Below, one piece after another: positions 35,201 through 46,599 of a stretch of 64,000 bases of DNA. The notes beneath the pieces were generated by a model. The model did not search any database and was not told the DNA's origin. It saw only the letters and a program-made list of their open reading frames with translations. This stretch comes from Phlebopus portentosus (lineage: Eukaryota; Basidiomycota; Agaricomycetes; Boletales; Boletinellaceae), in the NCBI GenBank assembly GCA_037892935.1, contig JAYXKI010000009.1, positions 372,001 to 436,000 on the forward strand, written 5' to 3'. Positions within the stretch are counted from its first letter, which is position 1, and each line of letters starts with the position of its first letter. A program made the translations under genes and the position numbers.

Positions 35201-37664
35201 ATGTCCGATTACGATTCCGACAGTTCATCCAGCAGTCTTGCCGGACCCGTTATAAAGTATAGTGATCCACCGATTTCACCAGATCGACGCTCACATGGTG
35301 CGAACGGTGTTATTACTGCAACACGGTCAAATGCGGAGCCTCCAAGTAATACTGGCTGTGGTTGGGGCGATGGGTCGGGCGAGTGGCCGAAACCTTCCTT
35401 AGTCAAAAAGAAGCATGATTTGGGTAAGCTGCACAATTAGAATGACGAGGATGAACTGACTTGAAATTTCACATTTCGAAGCACGTGGCGAAAAGGTTCG
35501 TGCTTGCGATGCTCGATGTGCAGCAGAAATGAAATACTCGGACTACATCATTGTCACGCCGAACGCGGATTGGATCCCTGAATATCCTCTCCTGGGGCAG
35601 TACGGCATTGTCAAACACGAAGACGGATTCTGGGGCGGACACGAGTATACGATCTGGCCCCAATTTTACTCCCAAGGCTTCTCGCATCACGCCTGCATTC
35701 CTTTAGTTCGAGATACGTACACAGGCGGTTCGTTAGATCGAAAGTCAACTCAGCATTGGCACATACACTTTTATGATCCAGTGCAAGGAAAGGACTTTGT
35801 AACGCACCCTGAAGACTATGATCCTGATAGCGTTTCATTATTGGGTTCGTTTACGGAGACAATCATCGCAGAGCTCGATAAGGCGTTTTGGATCGTCGCT
35901 GGAAAGGCACAAAAGGCCGGCGAAGAGCGCTGGAAAGATCGGACAGATGGCGATTCGACGAAGGTGTATCAGAGGTGCATCCGAACGTACAAAATGAGTT
36001 TAGAGCGCATGGAGACACTCAGGATGTCGTGGCGGGAGGCATTGTGCACTTGGCGAGATGCACAGAGGGCGTTGCTCGAACTACACGGCCTGCACACATT
36101 CTTGAAGGAAGTCGTGCCCAGGATTGACTCGGGAATGGATTTCTCTTCCAATGTTCTGAGTGTGCGCGGGGCTTTCACTACTCAGAGTGCCACGGTGTAC
36201 CACTTGTATCGTATCGGGATACCTGTCTGGTTCATTTGCGGAAGTCGCCAATACAAGGGCAAGGTCTACGAAGTTCGTGATCCTATACCCTGGAAGACAT
36301 ATCTGTCTCCGGAACTCACGAAATTCAACGGTCGGCCAATTATCGACGGCCTTTACTATCGTCTGGACTCACACATGCGCGAAGAGTCTGTGAATCATTT
36401 CATGGGGGAGAACCATATTCGCGGGCTTCTAGACGAGATATACGAATTTCAGAGGGGTGATCTAAGGCTTCCTCGTAAGCGGTCTCGCAGTCAATCGCCG
36501 CCTTCTCTGGTCATGGAACCGGTACGCAACACTGCCTCGCAGAACTATAGGGATGCTTCTGGAAGTAGTGACCCCACCAGAACGAACTCTGGCGATAAGC
36601 AATCTCAGCAGGCAGGTGCTAAATTCCTCAAAATGTCGCGCGAGCCGAAGCTGAAGTCCGAGCCAAACGTCAATTACGCCCGCGTTCTTCATATTCCAAA
36701 CAGCATCGGAGGTCAACCAGACCTGCCTGCGTATCACCCGGTAGTTTTGCAGTGCCTGCAAAGTATTGCGCCAATTCCAGACGATAGGAGCCACCCAGCT
36801 TTGTATCCGCTTCCTCCGCCGTTTCTACTAATCCATTCGGACGAGGGCAAGACTGCCGAACTTTATTTGAACTACATTCGTATAAGACCGATCTTGATTG
36901 ATATGATCGTTGGATATGGTTACTTCGATAAATCAGTTTGGCGAAAGATGCGCGATTGGCGTGTTATCCTCCACGGCGATTACGTGAAGTCCACACCATT
37001 AGCACCGAATACGACATGTCCGTTCGTGAAGAAAATCTATGACCGAATGCCGGAGTCATCTTCTTCGCGGTCCCACAAATACGAACTGCAGGACACCCCG
37101 TTAAGCAAGAAACGACGGGTTGCGGACATCGCGACGATTAAGGTGGTATTACATGCCGAACGGCGTCTCGACCCATTTGACAAAACACAAGAGCAGACGT
37201 GGCGTCGTAAGAAGGTGTCGGCCGACACGATAAAGAACGACAGGAATCTGAGAATGGAAGTCCAGTGGGAACTATCCGAGCTTCTCTTCAGATGCGAATT
37301 CTATGCCCTAGACTATGCGGTTGTCCCTCGCGAAAACATGTCCGCTGCCGAACTTCATCAAAGGAATGTTACGATCAGTAGAATATTCAATAACAATATC
37401 TACTTTATGGGTCGTAACTTGAGGGAGGCTGTGGTACCGGACCTGGAGTTTCAGTTTGAGTACTGGGACGAACCGGTGAGCTTCGATAAGGACAACATGT
37501 CGATACTGCAGACGATACTGTCAACCTGGCCAGGATACAAGCCCCGCGTTGCTAATGACTTCCGGTACCTCATGACATTCTATATTGAGACGTTTGTCGA
37601 GCATTTCAAGCGCATGCCTACCCTACACTGCAAAACTCCGGACTCGATTCGGTACAAAATATAG
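35201..37664 (+). CDS. 801-aa conserved-looking unknown protein, divergent partner of the Plavaka transposase
   Basis: Not assigned to a known domain. Two exons (35201-35423 and 35482-37664) join in phase across a GTAAGC...CGAAG intron to give 801 residues. It starts MSDYDSDSSSSSLAGP, then WGWGDGSGEWPKP-type text, then TPNADWIPEYPLLGQYG, FYSQGFSHHACIPLVRD, RMSWREALCTWRDAQRALLE, VYHLYRIGIPVWFI and DGLYYRLDSHMREE. A basic nuclear-localisation-like stretch (LPRKRSRSQSPP) opens a low-complexity middle, followed by DKSVWRKMRDWRVILHGDY, a second basic cluster (KKRRVAD) and WPGYKPRVANDFRYLMTFYI. Such proteins are numerous in Agaricomycete genomes. The large single exon, nuclear signals and divergent arrangement with the Plavaka gene suggest a transposon-associated protein; this is inference. 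Confidence 0.7.
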
Positions 37665-38534
37665 ACGTAGGCATTTGTGTGTGTTCGTGATCTTTTATTT
37701 TCCACTGTCTTTGCTGTCTCTCGCGAGACGATGCTTTCCTGTTTGCTGGAATCATTCGCTGTCCTGTACGCACTATCTGCTGTCGATATAATGTACCGTT
37801 TGCTGCAAAAAGAAAACTATGTCTGTGTGCTGTCTGGTCGACTTGTTGTTATAGTTCTCGAACACTCATGTACTCTCGCACATGTCTTCCGCGTATGTCA
37901 CAATGCAGTAATTATCATGGAAATTATTGGCCCCCATCATATTCGACCTGCAAGCCTTGCATGCATAATACTTTGATATTTCATGCTATTCTCAAGTGCC
38001 ACAAGTCTTACAAAGTCTTGTATCCTCGACACAATACTTTTACTTCAAATATATTGTGGTCCCAGAATTGTATTTCTTACATGCACATGAGTTACCTCAC
38101 ATGACCTGACCAGAATAACCAATCATTTCCTGTTCTGGCAAGATCTGGAAGCGCAAACAAGGCCGCGCCGGTTTTCGTGATGTAACCTGCCCGCGTCTAG
38201 GTTCACTGGCTATCAGCAATACTCCCGTGTACGGAGTATATGACTGTATCTCGTCATGGAAAGCCTTTTATACGGCCCTTACGCGCCCGTGTCCGTACGC
38301 ATACCCAAATGTACGCGCGTACCGGCATACGGTCAGGTGCAGAGTCCTAGCACATCGGAATGTGAAATCTGCAGGTATTGCAGGATGGCCTTTTCACTTA
38401 GAATGATCTTTTGTCTACCGTTACTACAAAAATTCCCCCTCCGAAGAGCAATCATCGCACAGACAAGCTTAAGTTGCTCGCTATACTTAAATACCCAATG
38501 TCCTCGATCATAAGTGACGCTGCTGTTTTGTTCG
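37665..38534. other. Intergenic, possible distal end of the composite element
   Basis: 3' flank of the 801-aa gene and region upstream of the SDR pseudogene. It includes a CG-rich stretch near 38280-38340. I looked here for a sequence complementary to 29100-29570 (terminal repeats) and found none. Confidence 0.45.
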
Positions 38535-39642
38535 ACAGCTACAGTTCCCTGTGTCGCGATAATCACTGGAGCTTCTAGAGGCATTGGTCGTGCCATTGCG
38601 CATAGACTGGCCGATGATGGCATCGACATTGCAGTCGACGATATAGCGACTCAGCAGGATGGCATCAACAAAGTTGTTGAAGAGGTCCGCGAGAAGGAAC
38701 GACGTGTAATCGCAGTTCCCGGAGATGTACCTGTCGTGGTTGCCATGGTCGAAAGGACAACTAAAAAAAACTAGGAAGCGTAGGCATTGTAGGTTCATTT
38801 CCAGTCATTCGACCCGGATCTAATCTGAGGTTTACATGATTGCGAATGCCGCGATATTCCCTACTAGCACTTTCATCAAGAAAGTCATGGACACCAATAT
38901 TCCTGGTGTTTCCTTGTGCTTCAAGCATGCCGCAATTCAAATGATAAAGCAAGGTCGCGGAGGTAGGCCTCTGGGTTCGTCCTTACATTGCATCCATTTA
39001 TTCATTCATTTTGATCTGATGTTTGTGCAGCTGCTAGCTCTGGAGCAGGAAAGAGAGGTAGTAATCATTTGGTTTCTCCAGACTTCCTTTTGAATTTTTG
39101 CAATAGGCGTACCGCACCTTGCGGAATACTCTGCTTCCAAGTTTGCTGTGTGTGGCTCAGTGCAGTCTGCAAGTAAGTTCACATCAATTGTATCTGAAGC
39201 TGGATGTTCATCTTCTGACCTTTTCTTTTTCATGAACTAGGCCTGGAACTACGAACATATGGCATCACAGTTAACGCTTACGCTCCTGGATATATAGCAC
39301 ACCCGAGTTGTGAGCGATCGGATTATGGATTTGTGGTTTCGTGATTGCTAACACTTGTAATGAAGTGCTATTGACTTTCAAGGAAGACTAGCTGGTCAGT
39401 CGAGAAACCAAGAGACACGAGAAAGATTATCTGACCGATTATTTTTCCTTAGAAGTTTCCTTCGTCGCAGAATCCAGCTGGAAAACCCGAAGACATAGTC
39501 AACATGGTCTCATACCTGGTCAAGCCGGAAGCTTACTTCGTAAATGGTACGGGCTGGGATCCTATATATACGCATCTCACTCTCTGAGCTTTCTCATGTA
39601 GGACATTCTATCAATGTTTATGGAGGCAACATATTCGACTGA
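38535..39642 (+). pseudogene. Short-chain dehydrogenase/reductase, degenerate tandem copy
   Basis: Decayed copy of the SDR gene at 40657-41881. Matching pieces are CVAIITGASRGIGRAIAHRL, QQDGINKVVEEVREK, then after damage MIANAAIFPTSTFI, KVMDTNIPGVSLCFKHAA, EYSASKFAVCGSVQSA, GLELRTYGITVNAYAPGYI, KPEDIVNMVSYLVKPEAYF and INVYGGNIFD. Lesions: no usable start codon, a deletion of several codons before ATGGTCGAAAGG, a frameshift in an A8 tract ending in TAG (about 38762-38775), and NAG changed to NAA. The intron that interrupts the active gene after FIE is absent here, while other introns remain recognisable. Confidence 0.8.
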
Positions 39643-40656
39643 GCGAGCTTTGAGGAATAATGTATCTCAATGAGAGACCCGTAGGCAAGTTATGTTATTT
39701 CCATCCTCCCAGCTATCAAGCCTGTTCATGACTTAGCAGAATGTTGCGCCCGATAGTCTACTCAGGCCATGCTTGGATCAGAACGTTACAATTGCAGAAA
39801 AATGCAACTAAGTATTCGTAAGAGACACTTGGGCCATCTATGAAGAGGGTATTCTTTGTTGGAAAGGGTTGTGCATCTTCAATAAAGGGCATGACGATGT
39901 TTTGGGTCGGGCTGGCCGATGAAGGCCATTTAAGAAAAGCGGCCTGCAGGGAAGACTTTATGCGCGCATGATCGAGTACGTACGGAAGTTTCAGACTCGG
40001 ATATATTTATGATATTTATGAACAATTATATAATCAGCACACTTACATAAAGACCCAGATGTCCTTTTCGCGCTCATCCACTTTCATCATTACTCACTGG
40101 TACTACCTACCGCCCAATTAGCAGGCCTTTTCCGTGTTTTTCCCAATTATGGATTTGAAAGTTGCTTGTTGAAGGGCGCTTGATCTAATTTTCATCGGGC
40201 ACACAGTAAGACACTCGATTGGCAACAGATCTAACGTCAATAAAGCTCTGCACTTCCTACTGTAACGGCGACTGCTTACTTTCCCATACACTCCTACTTA
40301 CGTATGCTCCGAATCCACAGGACAAAAGGAGTGCGAACATCTAATGTTACGCAATAGATATTGCGTAAACAAGCTTTAAGGACCACTTTTCGTGTCTGCT
40401 CAAGGCTTGGATCCAAGGGCTAAAAGTCGATCCTGAAAATAAATGACATTTCTGGATGAATCCGAATTATAAGGTACGAACGACGCACTCAGAAATACCT
40501 GGTCTTGAATGATGGCATGGGTCAGACTATAAAAAGGTATGATTTTATGACACAAACTGCGGGAATAAACAGGCCGGTCTCCATCTGTTCCAGTCATTGA
40601 TTGCCACCTTCCAGCGGTCTGCGCTCTAACTCTTCGTCTTGTTCATTCAAGCACGA
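39643..40656. other. Intergenic between SDR copies
   Basis: About 1 kb without a supported gene. The distal part is the promoter of the active SDR gene, with a TATA box at 40528-40535. Confidence 0.55.
40528..40535 (+). promoter_or_regulatory. TATA box of the SDR gene
   Basis: TATAAAAA about 122 bases upstream of the ATG at 40657. Confidence 0.5.
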
Positions 40657-41881
40657 ATGGCTTCAGCCTCGACAATGCCGACAGTCCCGTTCGACGCTTA
40701 TACTCCTCGTGTCGCAATAGTCACCGGTGCCTCTAGAGGCATCGGCCGCGCCATTGTACTCAGACTGGCGGATGATGGAATTGACGTCGCGGTCAACGAT
40801 ATAGCGGCGCAACAGGACGGTATCGACAAAGTCGTCGAAGAGGTCCACCGGAAGGGACGACGTGCTATAGCAGTTACCGGAGATGTATCAGTCGAAGAAG
40901 ATGTAACCACGATGGTCGAGAAGACAGCTAAGGAACTCGGAAGTGTAGACATGGTAGGTTCCCTTCCTATCCTCCAACCCAAATCTAATCTGGGGCGTAG
41001 ATGATTGCGAATGCTGGGATATACCCGACTAGTGCTTTCATCGAAAGTGAGTATTGTTTCTTCATATGCGTGCATGTATTGATACGCTTTCATAAGCGAG
41101 CGTTGAGACATTCAGGAAGGTCATGGACATCAATATCCTGGGTGTTTTCTTGTGCTTCAAGTATGCTGCGATTCAAATGATAGAGCAAGGCCGCGGAGGT
41201 AGATTGATAGGTTTGTAACAGTATTTTTCAACTTGATTTGTCGGATGACGTGAACTCTGGACAGCTGCTAGCTCTGCGGCAGGAAAGAAAGGTATCAATC
41301 ATTTGTCTTTCCCGTCATGATTCCTCCTAACTTCTCCCTAAGGTTCACCGGGCTTTGCAAGCTACTCTGCTTCCAAGTTTGCAGTGCGCGGCTTAGTGCA
41401 GTCTGCTAGTAAGTCTGCGTCAACTGTATTTAAAGCTGCATGTCAGTCGTCTGACTGTTTTCGTATCGCGAACCAGGCCTGGAGTTGCGAACATATGGTA
41501 TCACAGTTAATGGTTACGCTCCTGGATTCATAGCGCATCCAAGCTGTAAACAACTTCTTTTATATATCCTTGACTATGTGGTACTAATGCTCACAAATGA
41601 AGTGTTGTTGACTTTGGAAGAGGACGTGCTGGTCAGTCGAGAATACAAGAAATATATACGGAAGATTATCTGACGATTATCTTTCATTAGAAGCGCCTGG
41701 AGTCGCGATCCTCTACCGGCAAACCCGAAGATATAGCCAGCATGGTCTCGTACCTAGTCAAGCCGGAAGCTTACTTTGTTAATGGTACGTCCCGTATTTC
41801 ATATGACTGCATCCTATTCTCTGAACTCTTGGTGTAGGACAAACTGTCAATGTTAATGGAGGAAGCAACATATTTGATTGA
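40657..41881 (+). CDS. Short-chain dehydrogenase/reductase (diacetyl/acetoin reductase-like)
   Basis: NAD(P)-dependent classical SDR. The protein starts MASASTMPTVPFDAY. The nucleotide-binding motif is TGASRGIG, with NDIAAQQDG after the second strand, GDVSVEED, then IANAGIYPTSAFIE (NAG motif), the SSAAGKK serine and the catalytic YSASK tetrad motif. GITVNGYAPGFI and KPEDIASMVSYL lead to VNGQTVNVNGGSNIFD at the end. It resembles fungal and bacterial diacetyl reductases ((S)-acetoin forming). Introns are short and in phase, including one between FIE and KVMDINILG. The gene is intact, whereas its upstream tandem copy (38535-39642) is dead. The exact substrate is not determinable. Confidence 0.88.
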
Positions 41882-42718
41882 TCAGGCGTTCCGGTACTTA
41901 TCGTGCAATGCACCAGTATTGATCTATGTCTTGAAGAAAGCCTGTCCTTAATGTTTATAATCTCGAGTCCCGAACACCCTGCAGCGGGTGGCGAGTCTAT
42001 TCGTGATTTTGCAGAACATCATGTCCGATATACTCTTACCTATTTAACAAAAGCGTAGTGAATGAATTCAGGATTACACCTAGCCATCTTGTCCTGTCCT
42101 GGCCATGCTGGCATATTGGATAGCGGCAACAACTCGTTACCCCAAGAAAGATTCTGATTGGTCCACCGTCCAATACCGAATTACGCAAGTGTACTGGCTG
42201 AACAGAAACGTATCGTATGTTCCCGGCAACGCCGGACACAAGTGAGTGACCGTCATACTGCCTTCACCACCCTCGCTCGCGGCGTCACGGTTGTTATATC
42301 TCTTGATGAGAACAGCCAAATCAAATGGACTTCCAACCGTCAGTGCCAAGCCAACGGACAACGATGATTCTGAAATTAGAAAAATAAAAAGAAATGAATG
42401 TCGATCTTCAATTTGCCGGCTTACATAACCGAGAGTGCCTGACCTGACCGTGCGACGCGCCCAAGACGGGCAATATGAAGTCCCTCGAGCGGCACAGATC
42501 CTCCTTGTCTCCATCCTCCATCGTCTCCTCGTCTTTCTTTCTATACCGCTCTCGTCTGTCGCTATTGCCTCAAGATCGACCTAGGTCCGACCATATACCT
42601 TTGCGACATTATCTTAGCGGATTGCACGATCACCCGATATCTATACCAGAGCAGAAAGCCGCTCAAACCAAGCACATACCATTTTTTCCCTCGTCTTTCC
42701 TCGTCTACTGGATCCGAA
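41882..42718. other. Intergenic, no gene supported
   Basis: Spacer before the Kre9-like gene. A plus frame at 42475-42786 overlaps that gene's signal peptide in another phase and is probably a shadow; the stretch before the ATG is CT-rich as in many fungal promoters. Confidence 0.55.
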
Positions 42719-43449
42719 ATGCGTTTCCCTCGGCTACCGTACTCGCTTGCTGCGCTGGCGCTTGGGTCGTTACTGACACGAGCTGATATGGGCTGTATGT
42801 GTGCTGTTTACTTTGCTGAAGTTCATGGACAAGTTTTGATATGATATGACGTATAGCGTACTTTGAGTTCGTACAACCCACGACGGGGACGGAATGGGTC
42901 AATGGGGAGGTACATCCTATTATCTGGGAGAAGGGGCTGCTGGACGGTGTAGGCATGTTTGACCTAGAACTCGCACGGCTCAGTCAGGATGGCATCATCA
43001 AAGCCGCGCTGAACGGTATGTCCTTCGATACACTCATCTCGTCGTCTATCGCCGACTGATCCGCATTTCTCTCTTCTCGTTTAGTGCCTGCAAATGCTCA
43101 CTACATGAACGTATTTATACAAGACGTGCCCGCAGCAGACGATTACTACCTGCTCTTCATCAACAGCACGCATGGAGGGATGTACGCCATCTCGCCACGC
43201 TTTACCATCCTCGAAGCGGGTTCTTCGATCCAGAATGCCTCAGCCAGTGCAGAGGCAGCCGTTGCGACTGCGACCACGCTGACGATCTCAGGCGGGCCAA
43301 ACCCAACAGCCGTCTTTGCCACGACATTCCCTGCAATCGATAGCGGTGTGCAAGCGTGGCGCCTTGACTCCACCGCCCGCGCGTCCACACTGGGTATTAT
43401 GTGTGCCGGAGCTGCTGTTGTATTAGGCGCCGCATGGACTGTGTTATAG
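42719..43449 (+). CDS. Kre9/Knh1-like N-terminal domain protein, GPI-anchored
   Basis: Predicted secreted cell-surface protein of the Ser/Thr-rich GPI-anchored family with the Kre9/Knh1-like N-terminal domain. Kre9 and Knh1 act in beta-1,6-glucan assembly in yeast; most basidiomycete members are uncharacterised. The signal peptide MRFPRLPYSLAALALG with SLLTRA is followed by FEFVQPTTGTEWVNGE, IIWEKGLL, FDLELARLSQDG, NVFIQDVPAADDYYLLFIN and GGMYAISPRFTIL, the typical domain. An Ala/Ser/Thr-rich linker follows, and the tail TLGIMCAGAAVVLGAAW ends the protein, consistent with a GPI signal. Two introns are in phase. One N-glycosylation sequon (NST) lies in the domain and another (NAS) at its end. 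Confidence 0.87.
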
Positions 43450-44091
43450 CGGACTTTGATCGTGTCTTTCCCTCGTTCTTTTTTGGATACTCACCAGTCG
43501 ATAGTAATGCATACATATTCTGAAGATGTTACAAAGTATATCCCGAGCCATATATCCCACGTTCGTCTCCGCTGCCGTTGGTTCTCCGCCCCTCCGTCCG
43601 TCGCTCATTACGTTCACTCTTCCATATTCTCTTCCATTTCTTTCTCTTCTCTCTCTCTCTATTCGCACGGTTTGTACTGCGGATTTTTCCGCTCGGCGGA
43701 TCGGCTTCGCCTATGGGTACGATGGGTACGGGGATGTGATCATACTTACTCGTTGCCACGTCGTTGACATACGTGTCAGGGAGATCGGAAAGCTCAAAGA
43801 TTGATACTATAACGACTCTGATCAGCATATGCATGTTACATCAATACAACAGATTTTAAAATCAGACAAGCCGATCAATACTGTTGCCACTTGTCACTCC
43901 AACTCGAGATTGCTTCTCATGATCAATCCTTTCTTCTATTGCATTGTATCGTATAAGTATTGTATGTTGTTTATTGCGTTAATCGTAGGCGGGGCGCAAC
44001 AACGACCTTTTGGAGATACACAGGAAAGGAAGGAAAAAATATAATGAAAATAAACGTGTACGGTATACGAAAGGGGGTAAGGAAAGAGTCA
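43450..44091. other. Convergent 3' spacer
   Basis: Between the Kre9-like stop and the convergent BiP stop. It has a CT-rich tract near 43620-43665; no gene is supported. Confidence 0.6.
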
Positions 44092-46435
44092 TCACAACTC
44101 ATCATGCGAGCGGAACGGCTCCTGGTCGTCATCATCATCCGGCCCCGCGTACGAACCTCCCGAACCATACAACTTGCTCGTGATCGGGTTCACGACAGCC
44201 TGGACCTCGCTCATCTTCTCCTCCAACTCCTCCAATGAGGCACTAGCGCCCTCAAGCTCGACCCACTCCGTCGTCTCCTTCACCACATTCAAGAGCGTCT
44301 TCTTGTCCTCGTCTTCCAGCTTGCCTCCAAGTCCTTCTTGGTCGGCGAGTTGGGACTTGATGCCGTAGACGAAGTTAGATAGACCGTTCATAGCTTCGAT
44401 ACGCTTGCGCTGTGCTTCGTCTTCTGCGGCAAATTCCTCAGCCTCAGCGACCATGCGCTCGATCTCTTCGTCTGAGAGACGGCCCTTCTCGTTCTTGATG
44501 GTGATGGACTCGGACTTCCCGGTTCCCTTGTCGGCGGCGGACACCTTCATGATACCGTTCGCATCAATCTCGAATGTGACTTCGATTTGCGGGACTCCGC
44601 GAGGTGCGGGTGGGATTCCAGTTAATTCGAATTTACCGAGAAGGTTGTTGTCCTTGGTGAGAGAACGTTCACCCTCGTAGACCTGGATAAGGACGGTCTG
44701 CTGGTTATCAGCAGCAGTTGAGAAGCTGGTGGAGGAAAAGTTAGTACCACGATATAGGAAACGTTTGACGAAAAAAAACGTACATCTGAGACTTCTTGGT
44801 CGGGATGACGGTGTTACGAGAAATGAGCTTGGTCATGACACCACCAGTGGTCTCGATACCGAGCGTAAGCGGGCAAACATCAATAAGTACGACATCTCCC
44901 GTGCCTTCCTCGCCAGCGAGAATACCACCCTGGACTGCAGCACCATACGCAACAGCCTCATCGGGGTTGATACCCTTCGACGGTTCCTTACCACCAAAGT
45001 ACTCCTTCAGGAGCTGCTGGACCTTCGGGATACGTGTCGAACCACCGACGAGTACTGTCGTCGACCTCGTCCTTCTTAACACCGGCATCTTTAAGAACCT
45101 GCTCGACGGGCTTCATGGTCTTACGGAAGAGATCCATGTTGAGCTCTTCAAACTTCGCGCGCGTGAGCGTCTCAGAGAAATCGTTGCCATTCTCGAAGGA
45201 TTCGATTTCAAGACGGACGGATTGCTGGCTTGACAGCGTACGCTTCGCCTTCTCGACTTCACGCTTAAGTTTACCCAATGCACGAAGGTTGCTTGAGACG
45301 TCAGTCCCAGTCTTCTTCTTGTACTGCTTGACAAAGTAGTCGATGATGCGGTTGTCAAAGTCCTCACCACCAAGATGGGTATCACCGGCGGTCGCGAGAA
45401 CTTCGAAGACACCTTCGTCTATGGACAGCAAGGAGACATCGAAGGTACCACCACCGAGGTCGTATACGATGATCTTCTGCTCGCCACCTTTCTTGTCAAG
45501 ACCATAAGCGATCGCAGCGGCGGTTGGCTCGTTTACAATACGGAGGACGGTAAGACCGGCGATCGTACCGGCATCCTTGGTTGCCTGACGCTGAGCGTCG
45601 TTGAAGTAGGCTGGGACGGTGACAACGGCGTGGGTGACCTTCCTGCCGAGGTAAGCCTCAGCGGTCTCCTTCATTTTCGACAAAACCATTGCGCTAATCT
45701 CCTCAGGAGTCTGTTCATTGTACATAAGTCATCTAAACGTTTGTACAAGAAAAAAAAAAGTAAACGTACGAATTCACGTTCTTCGCCCTTGTGCTTGATC
45801 TGAATAACCGGCTTCCCACTCTTCTCCTTGATCTTGAAGGGCCAGTGCCTCATGTCGCGCTTCACTTCCGGATCATCAAATCGTCGTCCAATAAGACGCT
45901 TAGCGTCGAATACGGTATTTTCAGGATTTGAGTGGAAGGCGTTCTTTGCGGCATCACCGATCAAACGCTCATCGTCTGTGAAGGAAACCCATGAAGGAGT
46001 GATACGGTGTCCTTGGTCATTTGCGATGATTTCTACGCGGCCGCCACGTTGTACGCTTTATGCTTTATTTTAGAATCGGGGCGCCTGGAGAAGTCGAGGC
46101 AAACGTTCTACTCACCCAACACAAGAGTAACTTCAAGACAAGTCCAAAGTTCATTAGAATCCATTCGATGTCGGAAGAACCAGTAAACAATACTCACGTT
46201 GTTCCAAGATCTGGATACAGTACAATCGTTAACACACTTTCATTCAAACAAAACTGAGAGAATGGCACATACCAATACCAATGACAGGTCCATACTCGGA
46301 CCTCGCGTCATCATCAGCGCGAGCAGAGAGCGGACATAAACAAATGAGTGCTATGAAAGCAAGACACAAGAGGGAAACGGTGGACGCGACGCGTCGGGCG
46401 TGCGTTCTTGTTGGAGCTGGCCTCCGAGGCAGCAT
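44092..46435 (-). CDS. KAR2: ER chaperone BiP (Hsp70 Kar2), frame interrupted by 2-base loss
   Basis: Luminal Hsp70 that folds, translocates and retains secretory proteins. The signal peptide core is [16 protein letters not shown], then [91 protein letters not shown] and [17 protein letters not shown]; the C-terminus is HDEL, the ER retrieval signal. Exons are 46273-46435, 46198-46210, 46116-46130, 45770-46055, 44784-45710 and 44092-44725. Two of these are micro-exons (13 and 15 nt) encoding DLGTT and YSCVG. Near 45055 the frame shifts between KKDEVDD and VLVGGST. Two bases appear missing relative to the invariant DDIVLVGGST, and no intron explains it. A sequencing or assembly error is most likely, because the rest is perfectly conserved. 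Confidence 0.93.
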
Positions 46436-46558
46436 TTTCCTCTTTTCTATAATAAAGAAGAAGAGAGAGCAGAAAAGAAAGAGGAGATGATGGTAGTCAG
46501 AAGTAAAGAGACAAACTACGAGCAGTGAGCGGCTTATAAGTGATTTAGCAAGCCAAGT

Positions 46559-46592
46559 GCCACGTCGATAGGCCAGCGTAGATGACACGTCA
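46559..46592 (-). promoter_or_regulatory. Putative unfolded-protein-response elements of BiP
   Basis: Two ACGT-core sites about 125-155 bp upstream of the BiP start: TGACGTGT (46585-46592) and GACGTGGC (46559-46566), both on the minus strand. They resemble the TGACGTGG core bound by Hac1/XBP1-type bZIP factors. A TATA-like CTTATAAG lies near 46534. The sites are seen; their function is inferred from known BiP regulation. Confidence 0.45.
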
Positions 46593-46599
46593 ACTCTTT

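Noticed and set aside
29100..38300. Terminal inverted repeats of the Plavaka composite
   Set aside because: I compared the flanks outside 29575 and 37664 by eye and found no convincing complementary ends, so element borders are not reported.
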